Source: Ruegeria sp. 6PALISEP08 (lineage in GTDB: Bacteria > Pseudomonadota > Alphaproteobacteria > Rhodobacterales > Rhodobacteraceae). From it: DNA of 64,000 bases. Positions 1 through 9,752 of the stretch are shown in pieces. The notes below the pieces were generated by a model, which was not told the DNA's origin, did not search any database, and saw only the letters and a program-made list of their open reading frames with translations. Numbering within the stretch: position 1 is the first letter of the stretch; each line of letters opens with the position of its first letter. The stretch covers positions 1-64,000 of the forward strand of contig NZ_LGXZ01000004.1 in assembly GCF_001238295.1 (NCBI RefSeq). The letters run 5' to 3'. The position numbers were made by a program, and so were the translations under genes.

Positions 1-79
1 CCTGAGCCTAGGGTCAGGACCTTTTAAAACGCCCCAACCTCAATCGCAGCTATTGTAAACCGAAGACATTTGAAAAATT

Positions 80-115
80 CGGGCTGTGGCCGCTGAGCGG
101 ACGAAACTGCCATTC
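80..115 (+). repeat. Degenerate copy of the dispersed intergenic repeat
   Basis: A GCCGCTGAGCGGACGAAACT stretch followed by GCCATTCGTC resembles the better-preserved intergenic copy around 23795-23827 (ACCGCTGAGCGGACAAAGCC, then GCCGTCCACT). It lies downstream of the EamA permease gene and carries no credible gene. Only this one module of the repeat is recognisable here. Confidence 0.4.
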
Positions 116-156
116 GTCGTTGTGCTCAAATCACCCGAATTTGGACCGAACTTCAG

Positions 157-1149
157 TTATGGACCTGTGATTGGAGGAGGCTTGCGGCGTTGTCCAGACA
201 TTGCGTTTCCGACAATCGCGGCAAGCAGGACCGCGCCTCCGATCAGCGTGTTGGTCGTCGCGGTTTCTCCTAAGAAAAGCCAAACCCAAAGCGGGCCCAG
301 TAGTACTTCAGCCAACGATAGGAGAGTGAGTTCTGCCGCTGGCAGACTTCTCGATCCAATGGTGTAGAGGATCAAACCGGCCCCGACCTGAAAGATCCCC
401 ATGGCAAAGGCTACGCTGCCGTCATTCAGGCTTGTGATCAGCGAAAGACCTTGAAGCTGGCAGATCGCAAGGGTGATAATGACTCCGAAGAGCCCAGACA
501 GAAACACGGACGGCAGCATCTCTGACGTTCGACCCCAGCGCAGCGCAACTGTAAAGACAGCGAAACCGAACGCGGACCCAAGTGCGGCTAGGCTGCCTTT
601 CAGAACAACGTTTCCTGATTTATCGACAACCATGATCGCAATTCCAACCAGTGCGATCACGATTGCAATCCAAGTCGCTCTGCGTACAGGCTCTCGAAGG
701 ACAATCCATGCTAGAACAGCCGTCAAAAACGGTGCTGTAGCAAAGAGCAACATCGCGTTGGCAACAGATGTATTCTGTATTGCGTAAATCGCGCCAGAAT
801 AAGCAGCCAGCAAAGACAAGGCAGCGACAACAGCGGGCAAGCCGGTTCGACGAAGCTGAACGAACGGGTTTTCACCAGACCGAAAGCAAATAACGACATA
901 GAGGAACAGCGACATCGCCATCGAGCGGTAGAGCAGGATTTGCCAGACGCCGGCCTCTTCTATCAGGCGAATGCCGAGACCCACCGTTGACCAAAGAACG
1001 CCAGCGGCAAAAACAAACAGAACACCGTGTTGATGGGCGCCTAAAGAGCTCGGTATGTTGTCAGTAGTCGTAATTGCAATAAACTCCAAACCCAGAGCCA
1101 GCCTAGTTGTGTCAGCGCGTACGTTCTGCATCATTTGCGACAACGACAC
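157..1149 (-). CDS. EamA/DMT-superfamily permease
   Basis: A predicted inner-membrane metabolite exporter or permease of the drug/metabolite transporter superfamily. After about 40 N-terminal residues that do not look membranous, the 330-residue product shows roughly ten hydrophobic segments arranged as two EamA repeats (about residues 43-180 and 190-320). These include the LWSTVGLGIRLI opening of repeat one and LAEVLLGPLWVWLFLGE near the end, both typical of the family. The upstream start is the first available, so the real start may lie nearer the first membrane segment. The substrate cannot be read from sequence. The gene stands alone, with repeat-bearing DNA upstream. Confidence 0.8.
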   Translation of the reverse strand: MSLSQMMQNVRADTTRLALGLEFIAITTTDNIPSSLGAHQHGVLFVFAAGVLWSTVGLGIRLIEEAGVWQILLYRSMAMSLFLYVVICFRSGENPFVQLRRTGLPAVVAALSLLAAYSGAIYAIQNTSVANAMLLFATAPFLTAVLAWIVLREPVRRATWIAIVIALVGIAIMVVDKSGNVVLKGSLAALGSAFGFAVFTVALRWGRTSEMLPSVFLSGLFGVIITLAICQLQGLSLITSLNDGSVAFAMGIFQVGAGLILYTIGSRSLPAAELTLLSLAEVLLGPLWVWLFLGETATTNTLIGGAVLLAAIVGNAMSGQRRKPPPITGP

Positions 1150-1661
1150 GTCGATCTTTATTGTGACTGTAGCTGCGTTCCGGCGAACAAATAACGTGAA
1201 ATAGAGTTCCGGGGAGGCCCGCAGAAAACGGTCTCGGCTTTACCGCTTCGGCACAGAATCCGCCGTTCCACTAATCTGGACCAATGTCTACAATGCGGAC
1301 TTAGCAGCCTGATGCAGATGCGGCGAACTTCGCGATCGAACTCGCGTCACGTCGCGGAGAACTTCGCGGCAATGCAGCGCGTTTTCCCGAAAACGGACAT
1401 TGAACGCGTTGAACTTGGCCTTTTCCGAAAACGGACGTTCGCTGCGTGCGCTTCGGGCGTCCGAGTTGCGGACAGAGCCACCGTCCACTTAGCACAAGGC
1501 AATGACCGCTCTCAGTCCAAAGCGGACACCAAGATGTATTGCGCTAAGTAGGCTCGCGCACAAAACGCGAAGCTGACCTTGGGCAATTTCTTTGAAATCA
1601 CAATTGATTTTGCAGCGAATGGCTCGGCAAAAACGCAAAAAATCTAATGTCAGATTTTGAT
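1150..1661. repeat. Intergenic stretch with tandem and dispersed repeat modules
   Basis: About 510 bases without a convincing gene. Positions 1382-1407 and 1421-1446 form an imperfect tandem pair (both contain TTTTCC(C)GAAAACGGAC). They are followed by GTTCGCTGCG, TTGCGGACAGAGCCACCGTC (about 1466-1485) and CAGTCCAAAGCGGACACC (1513-1530). These modules recur in the intergenic regions at 17.0, 21.7, 23.8, 26.7, 28.7 and 33 kb. Small frames here have no protein-like features. Confidence 0.6.
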
Positions 1662-2573
1662 TCAGCTGCTTTTCTCAATAGTGTCGGAAAGCAGAAAATT
1701 ATTGATCGCATGTCGCCAATCATAAGGGTCAAGGTTGCAGAATGAAACTCTCGTATCTCCTTCACGGTCACGTAACCCATCAACTTTACTGGCGATCACA
1801 TTGCGCTTCGCGGCAAGCGCTTCGTCTAGCACAAGTCCGTAAGCCTCCCAACGCGATGGAATCGCAATGATATCGACTGCTTGATAAGCCTCTGCTGGAT
1901 CTTTGGCGTGACCCCGAAATTCGATGCGTGGGTCACCCTCTGCTAACGCCTCAAGGTATGAACGTTGACTGCCTTCGCCAAAGATCAACAAGCGCGCGCC
2001 CGGCGTTCGGGTTGACCGAAAGCCTTGGATCAGGATGTCGAAGCCTTTCTGCCGTTCGAGCCGCCCGATGGCGCCAATTGTGGTCTTTGACTTGGGAGGC
2101 ATCGTCTTTCGTGACAACTGCGCAAGATCTACGGTCGGAGGAATGACGGCCAGTTTTTCTGAAGCAACTAAGCGTCGTTCTTTCATCCAGTCCGCCTGCG
2201 CATGGCTGACCGCCACCAACTGATCGAAGAAGGAATAGATCACCCGTAGCATCGCAAAAAACCGACGTTTGCGAGGGGCATTCAGGGTGGTGAATGCCCG
2301 GGTGTAACTGTGTTCGACATGGACCAGTCGAGTATTAACATGCATTGCGCGAAGGGCCGAGAACGCGGGCAGGCTTCTCCAGCTTGGTGCGACGTGGGAC
2401 ACGATGACATCCGCATTCAGTTTGCCCCAAGAAAACGCGGTCCGTTTGACCTTCAACACCTTTTGCTCGACCGCGCCGGACAGATCTGACTGCGCCAAAA
2501 GATGGTCGAGCATCCGCATCACGCCGCCCGCTGTCGTGTCGTCCACCAGATGGAGGACCTTTTTCTGATCCAT
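1662..2573 (-). CDS. Glycosyltransferase family 4 (EPS locus)
   Basis: A predicted retaining GT-B glycosyltransferase adding a sugar to the lipid-linked EPS repeat unit on the cytoplasmic face. The 303-residue product has the GT4 donor-site layout: a GAIGRLERQKGFDILIQ segment opening the C-terminal Rossmann domain and the WEAYGLVLDEA stretch (E-x7-E motif). It ends soon after this motif, so the C-terminus is shorter than in many GT4 enzymes. It is the last gene of a four-gene transcription unit (flippase, two GT2, GT4) with a 13-base gap to the gene upstream. Sugar specificity is unknown. Confidence 0.85.
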   Translation of the reverse strand: MDQKKVLHLVDDTTAGGVMRMLDHLLAQSDLSGAVEQKVLKVKRTAFSWGKLNADVIVSHVAPSWRSLPAFSALRAMHVNTRLVHVEHSYTRAFTTLNAPRKRRFFAMLRVIYSFFDQLVAVSHAQADWMKERRLVASEKLAVIPPTVDLAQLSRKTMPPKSKTTIGAIGRLERQKGFDILIQGFRSTRTPGARLLIFGEGSQRSYLEALAEGDPRIEFRGHAKDPAEAYQAVDIIAIPSRWEAYGLVLDEALAAKRNVIASKVDGLRDREGDTRVSFCNLDPYDWRHAINNFLLSDTIEKSS

Positions 2574-2586
2574 GATGATGCCTCTC

Positions 2587-3573
2587 TCAAATCGATTGCA
2601 GTTTGAATTTCATTTGCCTCAGCCGGGTGATCGGGCCGGGTCCAATCGTTTTCAACACAAGGGCCGCGGCGAAGGTGCTGAACGACTTCACAGGTTCCTC
2701 AAGCACCGGTCGGAGGCTTTCCTGGACGCTTCGCGCAAACAACTCCCAAGCTGTGTCCCGCTCGAGGTTGGTTATGGCCCGCCGTGCCAGATAACGTAAC
2801 TGATAGGCCCGCGCTGAGTTTTCGTGCTGGGCAAAGAACTCAGGGTTAATCGGGCGCAACTTCGCGACCAACCGCTCCCACGCCTCCAACTGGCGGTCCA
2901 AAGCCGCTGACAGCCCGCCTGCATTGATCCGGTAATAGGTTAACAGCCCCGGAACGCCTTCGATCTGCCAATCGGTCGTCAACATCAGCCGCATCCAGCA
3001 TTCTATATCTTCGGACTGCCTGAACGTCTCATCGAAGACCCAATCCCGCTCGACCTCAAAACTCGGGCGGTAGGCCAGAGCCTCCAGTACCGCCTTTCGA
3101 ATAACGGCCGCCGATCCATTGCCGATTGGATTGCGGTTCAGAACATGGGCTGAGGTCACATCCTTCAGGCGGGGCGCCTGTTTGATCCCCATCATGAACC
3201 CCTCCTCGTCGATCAAGGCACTGCCGGAGAAACTAACTCCCACATCCGGTTCGGCCTTGAGATGGTGAATATGAGCCGCCAGCTTCTCGGGCATCCACAG
3301 ATCGTCGGCGTCGCAAAAGCCGATGAAAGTACCCCGCGCGGCAGCGATGCCAGTATTTCTGGCCCCCGCCAGCCCACGATTGGCTTGCCCGACAAGTCGT
3401 ACGCGCGGGTCGCCTTGGTGCGCGCGGGCAATCTCAGAGGTCGCGTCCTGCGATCCATCGTCGACGATGATGATTTCGAAATCGTCATAGGTTTGCGCCT
3501 GCAGTGAGGCGAGCGTTTCGACCAAGGTTGCTTCGGCATTGTAGGCGGGTACGACGATGGATGCTGTGGGCAT
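2587..3573 (-). CDS. Glycosyltransferase family 2 (EPS locus)
   Basis: A predicted inverting GT-A glycosyltransferase for EPS repeat-unit assembly. The start at 3573 is preferred over an in-frame start 147 bases upstream because a strong GAAGGAG ribosome-binding site precedes it and the longer form would run into the neighbouring gene. The 328-residue product opens with SIVVPAYNAEATLVETLASL, carries VDDGS near residue 38-41 and a DADD metal/nucleotide-sugar motif at about 88-91, followed by LWMPEKL. A YYR motif lies in the C-terminal half. It sits between another GT2 and a GT4 gene in one operon. Confidence 0.88.
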   Translation of the reverse strand: MPTASIVVPAYNAEATLVETLASLQAQTYDDFEIIIVDDGSQDATSEIARAHQGDPRVRLVGQANRGLAGARNTGIAAARGTFIGFCDADDLWMPEKLAAHIHHLKAEPDVGVSFSGSALIDEEGFMMGIKQAPRLKDVTSAHVLNRNPIGNGSAAVIRKAVLEALAYRPSFEVERDWVFDETFRQSEDIECWMRLMLTTDWQIEGVPGLLTYYRINAGGLSAALDRQLEAWERLVAKLRPINPEFFAQHENSARAYQLRYLARRAITNLERDTAWELFARSVQESLRPVLEEPVKSFSTFAAALVLKTIGPGPITRLRQMKFKLQSI

Positions 3574-3593
3574 GGTGATCTCCTTCAGAATTC

Positions 3594-4508
3594 TTAAGAA
3601 AACAACGCGCGTTTGATCGCTTGCGGGAGGATCGGGGCCAGCGCGGCCCCTGCGGCGGTAGGCAGTCCTCGGCGCAGGGGCAGCAGGAAACTGCGCGCAT
3701 GCAAGCTCAAGCCTTTGCATGTGTAAGACAGGGCCTGACCCTGATGGCCCAACCGCAGCGCCCGTCGGGCAAGATAGCGCAAATAGACGGCCTCGGACGA
3801 CCGCAACGGGAACACGCCAAAAGACGCAGCCGTTTTCACCGCATAGGCCCGCCCAACGCGCATTGCGTTCAGGTCCGAGGACAAGCCCCCGACGCTGGTG
3901 CGATACCAGACCTGGAACTGATTGACCCCTTTGATAGTAAACCCCTTGCCTGCGAGGCGGATTAACAGCTCCAAGTCTTCGTTATGCACCGTTCTCGTGT
4001 CCAACCCGCCAATGGCGTTAAAGACCTCGCGACGGATCGAAAGATTCGACATGGTGCAGACGGGATTCTCAGCCATCAGGTCCTGAATGGTCAGTGGTGC
4101 GCTAGGAACGGTCGAGCATGTCTGAGAATCTCCGAGTTGATCGGCGAAGAACCCGATCTGCCCAAAAACCGCATCCGTCGAAGAGGATTGGAAGGCTTCG
4201 TTCAGCTGCGCCAGCTTGTCCTTGTGCCACAGATCGTCTGCATCACAGAACGCCAGCATGTCTCCCTTGGCCAGTTCGGCCCCATAGTTGCGGGCGGCAC
4301 TTGGGCCATCGAAGGGGCTGCTTGCGACCCGGATACGGGGGTCTTGCGCAATGTGATCCAGCACGATGAACAGGCACGCCTTCGAGGGACGGTCGCCGAC
4401 GCAGATCGCCTCCCATTCCGTGAAGCTTTGCGCGCGAATGCTGGTCAGCGTGTCAGCAATTGTGTCCGCATCGGTGTGAAACGGCACGATGATGGTAAAT
4501 CGGGTCAT
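3594..4508 (-). CDS. Glycosyltransferase family 2 (EPS locus)
   Basis: A second GT-A glycosyltransferase of the EPS operon, 304 residues. The family fold is seen in FTIIVPFHTDADTIADTLTS at the N-terminus, the NYGAELAKGD segment and the DADDLWHKDKL motif at about residues 89-99. The usual VDDGS is replaced by CVGDRPSK near residue 36, which is unusual and may reflect a changed donor pocket. The gene overlaps the flippase stop by four bases (ATGA), implying translational coupling, and is followed after 20 bases by the next GT2. Confidence 0.85.
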   Translation of the reverse strand: MTRFTIIVPFHTDADTIADTLTSIRAQSFTEWEAICVGDRPSKACLFIVLDHIAQDPRIRVASSPFDGPSAARNYGAELAKGDMLAFCDADDLWHKDKLAQLNEAFQSSSTDAVFGQIGFFADQLGDSQTCSTVPSAPLTIQDLMAENPVCTMSNLSIRREVFNAIGGLDTRTVHNEDLELLIRLAGKGFTIKGVNQFQVWYRTSVGGLSSDLNAMRVGRAYAVKTAASFGVFPLRSSEAVYLRYLARRALRLGHQGQALSYTCKGLSLHARSFLLPLRRGLPTAAGAALAPILPQAIKRALFS

Positions 4509-5743
4509 TGGAAGCCGAACCTCTCTGTTGTCTTGTGATCCCTAGGCAGCAGCACCCAAGAGGCGGTCAACATGAGGGCAGCACTGGTCATCAGGTATCC
4601 CATCGCCACTGGCATTAGCCCGAACGGTGCCATGATCGCGGTGTTGAGGATCAATGCGAATGCAAGGGCCGTGCTGACCCTTAGCTCGGTGATCGCGCGG
4701 TTCTCGAACCGCAGCCAGCCGGCCACGGCGGACCAGATGACGCAGGGCAATGCGGCAAGGCACAAGACCGAGACCACCGGTGAAATTTGCTGCCACTCAG
4801 CACCCAGCAGCAGCGGCACATAGACCGGTGCAAGGGCGGCTTGCAGCAAAACCAGCGGGGACAGCACCAGGAGGGACGTGCCGAGCCCATGACGCAACGC
4901 CTTGGTCTTGTCCGGGGCTGCGCAAAGATGTGGAAAAAGAACGACTGAAAAGGCCTGCGTGAACGATGTCGCCAAGCCGAGCCCAGCGTTGAAAGCCATG
5001 AAGTAGATGCCAAGGCTCTCGGCCCCCAGCATCGCGCCGACGACAAGCTTGTCGGCCTGCAAACGCAGAACTTTGACAACCTCAACCCCCAGGACGGCCC
5101 AGCCGAAGCCAACAAAGGGGCGAAGGGCGGCAAACCCGCACTTCGCGTTTGATGCCCAGGGGCGTAGACGGCGCATCAGGACCAGCCAGATCGGAGCGGC
5201 CAGCAATCGGGGCAGCACCAAAGCCAGCGGCGAGGCCCAGAGCAGCGCCAGTAGCGCGGCCATAGCATTTGCGACAACCACCTGCCCTCCGGCAACGGCG
5301 GCTGTCTTTTGTAGCTTGCCCTCACGCATCGCAAGCGCGGCCTGCACCAGACCGGCGGGCATGAACAGGTATTCTCCGGCCAGAACAGCGAGCAGCAGCG
5401 CCAGGGTCTGGTGCCCTATCGCATAGAGGGCAATGGCGATGGTCACCTGCAGCAAAAACAACGCCCCGCACCAGACCCAGAAGATACGATGCGCGGTGTT
5501 GCAGCGCTGTTCCAGCTCGGACTGCGGGGCTTGGATGATCCTCTGCCCCACGCCGTTCTCAGTCAGCGCCTTTAGGATATCCCCTGACGCGAGGGCAGCA
5601 GCAGCCAGCCCTATACCCTCAGGGCTGAGGGTGCGGGCCACAACCACGACCACCGCAAGACGTGAGGCTTTTGCCGCCACTTCGGACGCCGCATAGGCCA
5701 GCAGGTGCCGCAGGAAACCGGAATGTGCAAATCGCTGAGTCAT
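4505..5743 (-). CDS. Wzx-like polysaccharide flippase
   Basis: A predicted inner-membrane lipid-linked oligosaccharide flippase (MOP/PST superfamily) that moves finished EPS repeat units to the periplasm. The 412-residue product is almost wholly hydrophobic, with about twelve membrane segments. It contains the family-like opening AYAASEVAAKASRLAVVVVVARTLSPEGIG and a later LQADKLVVGAMLGAESLGIY segment typical of Wzx proteins. It is first in the leftward operon with three glycosyltransferases. The intergenic DNA upstream holds a CCTATCC/ATAGG operator candidate shared with the divergent wza-like gene. Confidence 0.85.
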   Translation of the reverse strand: MTQRFAHSGFLRHLLAYAASEVAAKASRLAVVVVVARTLSPEGIGLAAAALASGDILKALTENGVGQRIIQAPQSELEQRCNTAHRIFWVWCGALFLLQVTIAIALYAIGHQTLALLLAVLAGEYLFMPAGLVQAALAMREGKLQKTAAVAGGQVVVANAMAALLALLWASPLALVLPRLLAAPIWLVLMRRLRPWASNAKCGFAALRPFVGFGWAVLGVEVVKVLRLQADKLVVGAMLGAESLGIYFMAFNAGLGLATSFTQAFSVVLFPHLCAAPDKTKALRHGLGTSLLVLSPLVLLQAALAPVYVPLLLGAEWQQISPVVSVLCLAALPCVIWSAVAGWLRFENRAITELRVSTALAFALILNTAIMAPFGLMPVAMGYLMTSAALMLTASWVLLPRDHKTTERFGFQ

Positions 5744-5845
5744 GTCGCCAAATGTCCAAAAACAGTGTTGGGATCAGTTCTAATTGGCAGCGACATCCCT
5801 GTCCCAGACGCGGGCGGACAGCCAGACGAACCATCGGGCGAGCGA

Positions 5846-5859
5846 CCTATCCGAATAGG
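5846..5859. promoter_or_regulatory. EPS operator candidate, site 1
   Basis: CCTATCCGAATAGG is an inverted repeat with five-base arms in the 195-base gap between the divergent flippase operon and the wza-like gene. Its centre is about 86 bases upstream of the wza-like start and about 110 upstream of the flippase start. Closely related palindromes occur at 10333-10350, 12784-12800 and 13510-13525, all upstream of EPS genes. Binding by the local LuxR-type regulator is inferred. Confidence 0.6.
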
Positions 5860-5938
5860 ATAAACGGCAATCCCGATGCCGGTCTGACGCACATCAAGAC
5901 ACTGCTGTAGCTTTGGATGCAGTTCAGGAGAGTTCAAA

Positions 5939-7168
5939 ATGACACGACATTTCAAAGTTTTGGTTTTAGGGGCCGTCAGCGTGATTGCTTTGTCGGGTTG
6001 CAGCAGCATGAAGACCCCGCGCAACATCGAACCCGTCGCAAAAGGCGAAAGCTATCAGGCGCAGTACCGTGCCCCATCGCGGCACCGGGCAAATGCGCCC
6101 TTGCTGCAAGCGGAACATTTGAACGGGCGCGCCTGTTTGCCTCAGACCGGGGATCAGGGCACAAACGCCTTTGCCAAATGGTCTAAACCCGCGCTTAGCC
6201 CTCTGCTGGGCGAGAAGCTTTCGCGCAATGACATGGTGCAGATCACCATCGACCGGGATGAGCTACTCAGCGACACCTATGTTGTGTCCCGCGATGGCGA
6301 CCTGAAGCTGCCCTACCTGCCGCCGGTGCGCGCGCAGGGCAGAACGACCGAGCAGGTCGAGCGGGACGTGGCCCGGGTTCTGGTAGCCGCACAGTTCTAC
6401 GACAGTACCCCGCGCGTCACGGCGCGCATCAGCGATTTCGCCTCGGTCACTGTTGGCGTGAAAGGCGCGGTGTTTGAACCCCATTCGGTCGAGATCGGAG
6501 GCATCCCCGGCGACGCGCTGGATCGAGGGCGTCAGGGCGTGCTGGGTGCCTCGACCGAGGCGCGCAACCTCTCGGTCGCCATTCGCGCGTCCGGAGGTGT
6601 GCGCCCGGATGCGGATCTGTCAGCAGTTGAGCTGCACCGGCAGGGCACGATCTACCGGATGGACCTGCGCGGGGTGTTCGAAGGCTCGGATCCGACCGAC
6701 ATCATGCTGCTGACCGGGGATCAGATCGTGGTCAACAGCCGAGGGTGTTTCCAGGATGATTTGATGCGTCCCAGCCCGATCAGCCCGCCCGGCGTAACAC
6801 TTTATATGTCCAACCTCACGCAACCTGCCACCGGCAACGCAGAGTCGGCCATTGGACGAGACGTGCGTGAGGTACCCTATGGCACGCGCTACCTGCAGGC
6901 CGTAGTCGATACCAATTGCGTCGGTGGGGCCAAGACCACCAATGCCAATCGCAGCGCGGTCCTGTTCACCCGCAACCCGATGACCGGGAACTCGATCGTC
7001 ATTGAACGCAATATCGAAAAGCTGCTGCGACGTGGGGATCGCGATGACTATGACCCCTATGTTCTGCCAGGAGATGCGATTTCATGCTACGACAGTAAGG
7101 TGACCGGCCTGACCGAGGTCGCCCGCGCGGTTGGCATCGTCGGCGCAGCGGCGCTGCTGGCGCCCTAA
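5939..7168 (+). CDS. Wza-like outer-membrane polysaccharide export lipoprotein
   Basis: A predicted outer-membrane channel for EPS export. The 409-residue product has a lipoprotein signal with lipobox LSGC (Cys21), then a polysaccharide-export domain at about residues 90-180 (ITIDRDELLSDTYVVSRDGD followed by a LPYLPPV segment) and SLBB-like regions beyond. An AGGAG ribosome-binding site lies before the ATG. It is transcribed alone, divergent from the flippase operon, with an operator-like palindrome upstream. It ends one base before the converging histidine kinase gene and no terminator hairpin is visible between them. Overall length agrees with the Wza/KpsD family. Confidence 0.88.
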   Translation: MTRHFKVLVLGAVSVIALSGCSSMKTPRNIEPVAKGESYQAQYRAPSRHRANAPLLQAEHLNGRACLPQTGDQGTNAFAKWSKPALSPLLGEKLSRNDMVQITIDRDELLSDTYVVSRDGDLKLPYLPPVRAQGRTTEQVERDVARVLVAAQFYDSTPRVTARISDFASVTVGVKGAVFEPHSVEIGGIPGDALDRGRQGVLGASTEARNLSVAIRASGGVRPDADLSAVELHRQGTIYRMDLRGVFEGSDPTDIMLLTGDQIVVNSRGCFQDDLMRPSPISPPGVTLYMSNLTQPATGNAESAIGRDVREVPYGTRYLQAVVDTNCVGGAKTTNANRSAVLFTRNPMTGNSIVIERNIEKLLRRGDRDDYDPYVLPGDAISCYDSKVTGLTEVARAVGIVGAAALLAP

Positions 7169-7169
7169 G

Positions 7170-9707
7170 TCAATCCCTAGCGGGCGATGATTTCGCCCGC
7201 TCCCAAGCAGTGGAGACTGCAGCGAGTTTGTCAGTGATGTCTCTGTGTTCTTTGGCTGCAGTCTCTACCGCAACTAACGCCTCTCGAAACTCTTCCACGC
7301 CGAAGGTTGCTGCACTCCCAGCCAGTTTGTGACAGACCTGAGCGATTTGATTTAATTCTGTCTGGTCAAATGCCCCGGTTTCTAGCTGTTCAACCAATTC
7401 ATCCCCTTCGGCAATGAACTTGGCATGCAGGCGGGCAAAGACTTCAGGGCCGAGGCTGTCTTTCAACTCCGCTAACGGATCCGGCTGCACATGCTCCGAA
7501 ATCTGCCCGTCGGTGCGCGTGACCACCGAAAGCGCCCTGCGCAGGGCATTCAGCGAGATCGGTTTGCAAATGAAAGCCGTCATACCGGCGGCGCGAAAGG
7601 TCTCAACCGCATCTGGCAGGACATTGGCCGAAACAGCGATAATCGGCACATCGGTCGACTGCCCCCGACCGCTACGAATATGGCGCGCAGCGGTTGGCCC
7701 ATCCATCACTGGCATGCTGATATCCATCAGGATCGCATCGAACCTCTGACTGCTGGCCTTGTCGACGCCAACCTGCCCGTTCTCCGCCGTGGTTACACGG
7801 TGACCGTCCAGCGCCAGCATGTTGCAGATGACCTCGAGGTTGATCTCGTTGTCTTCGACCACCAACAAGTTCAGCGGGATAGCGGTCTCGGTATTGATCT
7901 GAGCAGCTTCTAGCAGTTGGTCGCGCGCTGACGGCTGTAACGGTATCCGCAGCCAAAAAACACTTCCTTCGCCCAATGTGCTTTCCGCCCCCACCTCACC
8001 ACCCATGGCCTGCGCGAACCTGCGGGCAATTCCCAGGCCAAGCCCGGTCCCTCCGACCGTGCGACCGATAGAGGGATCGCTGGTGTAGAAGTCATCAAAA
8101 ATGGCGTCGATCTCATCCTCGGCGATGCCAGCCCCGCTGTCGATCACACGCACTTTGTAGACATGTGCCTTACCCTGACCGGAAGGTTCACATCTTTCGA
8201 CCTCGATCGACACACGGCCATTTTCGGTAAACTTGATCGCATTACCCACAAGATTCAGCAGAATTTGCCGCAACCTTTGCGCGTCAGTCGCGACATGCGG
8301 ATAGGCTCCGCCCACCCATTGCCACGAGATTGAATTGCCGCGTGAGGCCGCATTGCCGCTTTGACCATCCACAAGGTCCTGTAGCATCGCGTTCAGGTCG
8401 GTTGGCTCGAGCGCGACAGACAGCTTGCCGGCCTCGAACCGAGCAATATCCAGCACCGCATCCACATGATTTTGCAGAACCTGGCCCGAGATCTCCATGT
8501 TGCGGACAAACTGAGACTGCTGTTTGGTCGTGCGTGTATTCTTGAGAAGGGTGAGGTTGCCCAGCAATCCGTTCAACGGGGTTCTGATCTCATGACTCAT
8601 AACAGTCAGAAAATCCGACTTGACCTTTTCCCCGGCAAGGGCACGGTCGCGGGCCGAGACAAGCTCTTTCTGATCCGCAACGCTTTGCGAGATATCGCGG
8701 ACGAAACCGATAACAATTTCCTCGTCCCCGGCCTGAGCGGATTGCAAAGCGAGTTCGACGGGAAAGACATCGCCATTCTTGCGCAACGCCTCAAGCTGAA
8801 CGCGACCCTTGCCAACCACGTGGCGGTCGCCCCCGCTCTGCATCCGCTCCATGCCTGCATCATGCGCCGCGCGTAGATGCGCAGGCACAATCAAGTCGCC
8901 GATCGAATGCCCTTTGGCCTCATCTTCGGAATACCCGAAAATCGCCTGTGCAGCTGGGTTGAACTCCAGCACTTCGCCGGCGGCGCTCACCACGATCACG
9001 GCATCCAATGAGGTAGAAAGGATCGTATTCATGCGCTGGTTGGCCTGCTGGATTGCCCCACCGCGTCGATCTGCCTTGCGATTGACCACCAAGAGATAGG
9101 CGCTGACCGCGGTTAGCGTCAGAAACAATCCCCCGGACAAAACGGCCAGTTGAAACAGGCTGAGCGCGGTTTCTTCACGGCGCTGATCCGACTGGCTTGC
9201 AAAGTACGAGATCGCCGAGACCGAAAGCTCTCGCACTTTTTGAGCGATCCCCTGCGCGCCGTCATAGAGAACCGGCAGCCCCGCCTTCAACCTAGGATCC
9301 TCAGCATCGATTGTAGGCACCGAGACCTCCAGATATGCGGAAACGTCGTTCAGAGGTTCAGCGAATTTCGGGTCACTTCGCAGCGTTTCAAATAGACGCG
9401 AGGAGTCTAGAATATCGATACGGCTGTAAAAAAGATCGAAACGGCGCCGGACAAGGTCCAGGTTTTCTGTGCTTGGCTCTGCGTCCGATACACCCGCCTC
9501 AAGCGCGTTGAGGTAGAAAAGGAACTCGACCTCGACCTGCGTCAGCGTCCATTGCACGTTATCTGTTCGGGCTGACTGCCGGTCGCGCAGGTCGGATATC
9601 ACCTTGACGGAAAGCAACACGACCAAAGCAAGGGCAACCAAAACAGCGATACCGAGGAGCCCGAAAGCCCACCGGCGCCGCGAGTGGTGTTGGAAATTTC
9701 TTGTCAA
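7170..9707 (-). CDS. Hybrid sensor histidine kinase with PAS, receiver and HPt domains
   Basis: A membrane phosphorelay kinase of 845 residues. Domains in order: membrane segment (about 14-34), a periplasmic domain of roughly 150 residues, second membrane segment (about 184-208), PAS (about 225-345), HisKA with SHEIRTPLNG (His372), HATPase with the GGTGLGLGIARR G-box, a receiver with MDISMPVMDG (Asp662), and a C-terminal HPt with VCHKLAGSAA (His793). All phosphotransfer residues are present. The HPt end implies an external response regulator, for which the LuxR-type protein at 12889 is the obvious local candidate. It lies 45 bases downstream of the SUOX-fold gene in the same operon, so that periplasmic protein probably feeds its sensor domain. 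Confidence 0.93.
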   Translation of the reverse strand: MTRNFQHHSRRRWAFGLLGIAVLVALALVVLLSVKVISDLRDRQSARTDNVQWTLTQVEVEFLFYLNALEAGVSDAEPSTENLDLVRRRFDLFYSRIDILDSSRLFETLRSDPKFAEPLNDVSAYLEVSVPTIDAEDPRLKAGLPVLYDGAQGIAQKVRELSVSAISYFASQSDQRREETALSLFQLAVLSGGLFLTLTAVSAYLLVVNRKADRRGGAIQQANQRMNTILSTSLDAVIVVSAAGEVLEFNPAAQAIFGYSEDEAKGHSIGDLIVPAHLRAAHDAGMERMQSGGDRHVVGKGRVQLEALRKNGDVFPVELALQSAQAGDEEIVIGFVRDISQSVADQKELVSARDRALAGEKVKSDFLTVMSHEIRTPLNGLLGNLTLLKNTRTTKQQSQFVRNMEISGQVLQNHVDAVLDIARFEAGKLSVALEPTDLNAMLQDLVDGQSGNAASRGNSISWQWVGGAYPHVATDAQRLRQILLNLVGNAIKFTENGRVSIEVERCEPSGQGKAHVYKVRVIDSGAGIAEDEIDAIFDDFYTSDPSIGRTVGGTGLGLGIARRFAQAMGGEVGAESTLGEGSVFWLRIPLQPSARDQLLEAAQINTETAIPLNLLVVEDNEINLEVICNMLALDGHRVTTAENGQVGVDKASSQRFDAILMDISMPVMDGPTAARHIRSGRGQSTDVPIIAVSANVLPDAVETFRAAGMTAFICKPISLNALRRALSVVTRTDGQISEHVQPDPLAELKDSLGPEVFARLHAKFIAEGDELVEQLETGAFDQTELNQIAQVCHKLAGSAATFGVEEFREALVAVETAAKEHRDITDKLAAVSTAWERAKSSPARD

Positions 9708-9752
9708 AGTTTAACCCGTATCACCCACTTTATACTGTATTGTAACCCCACG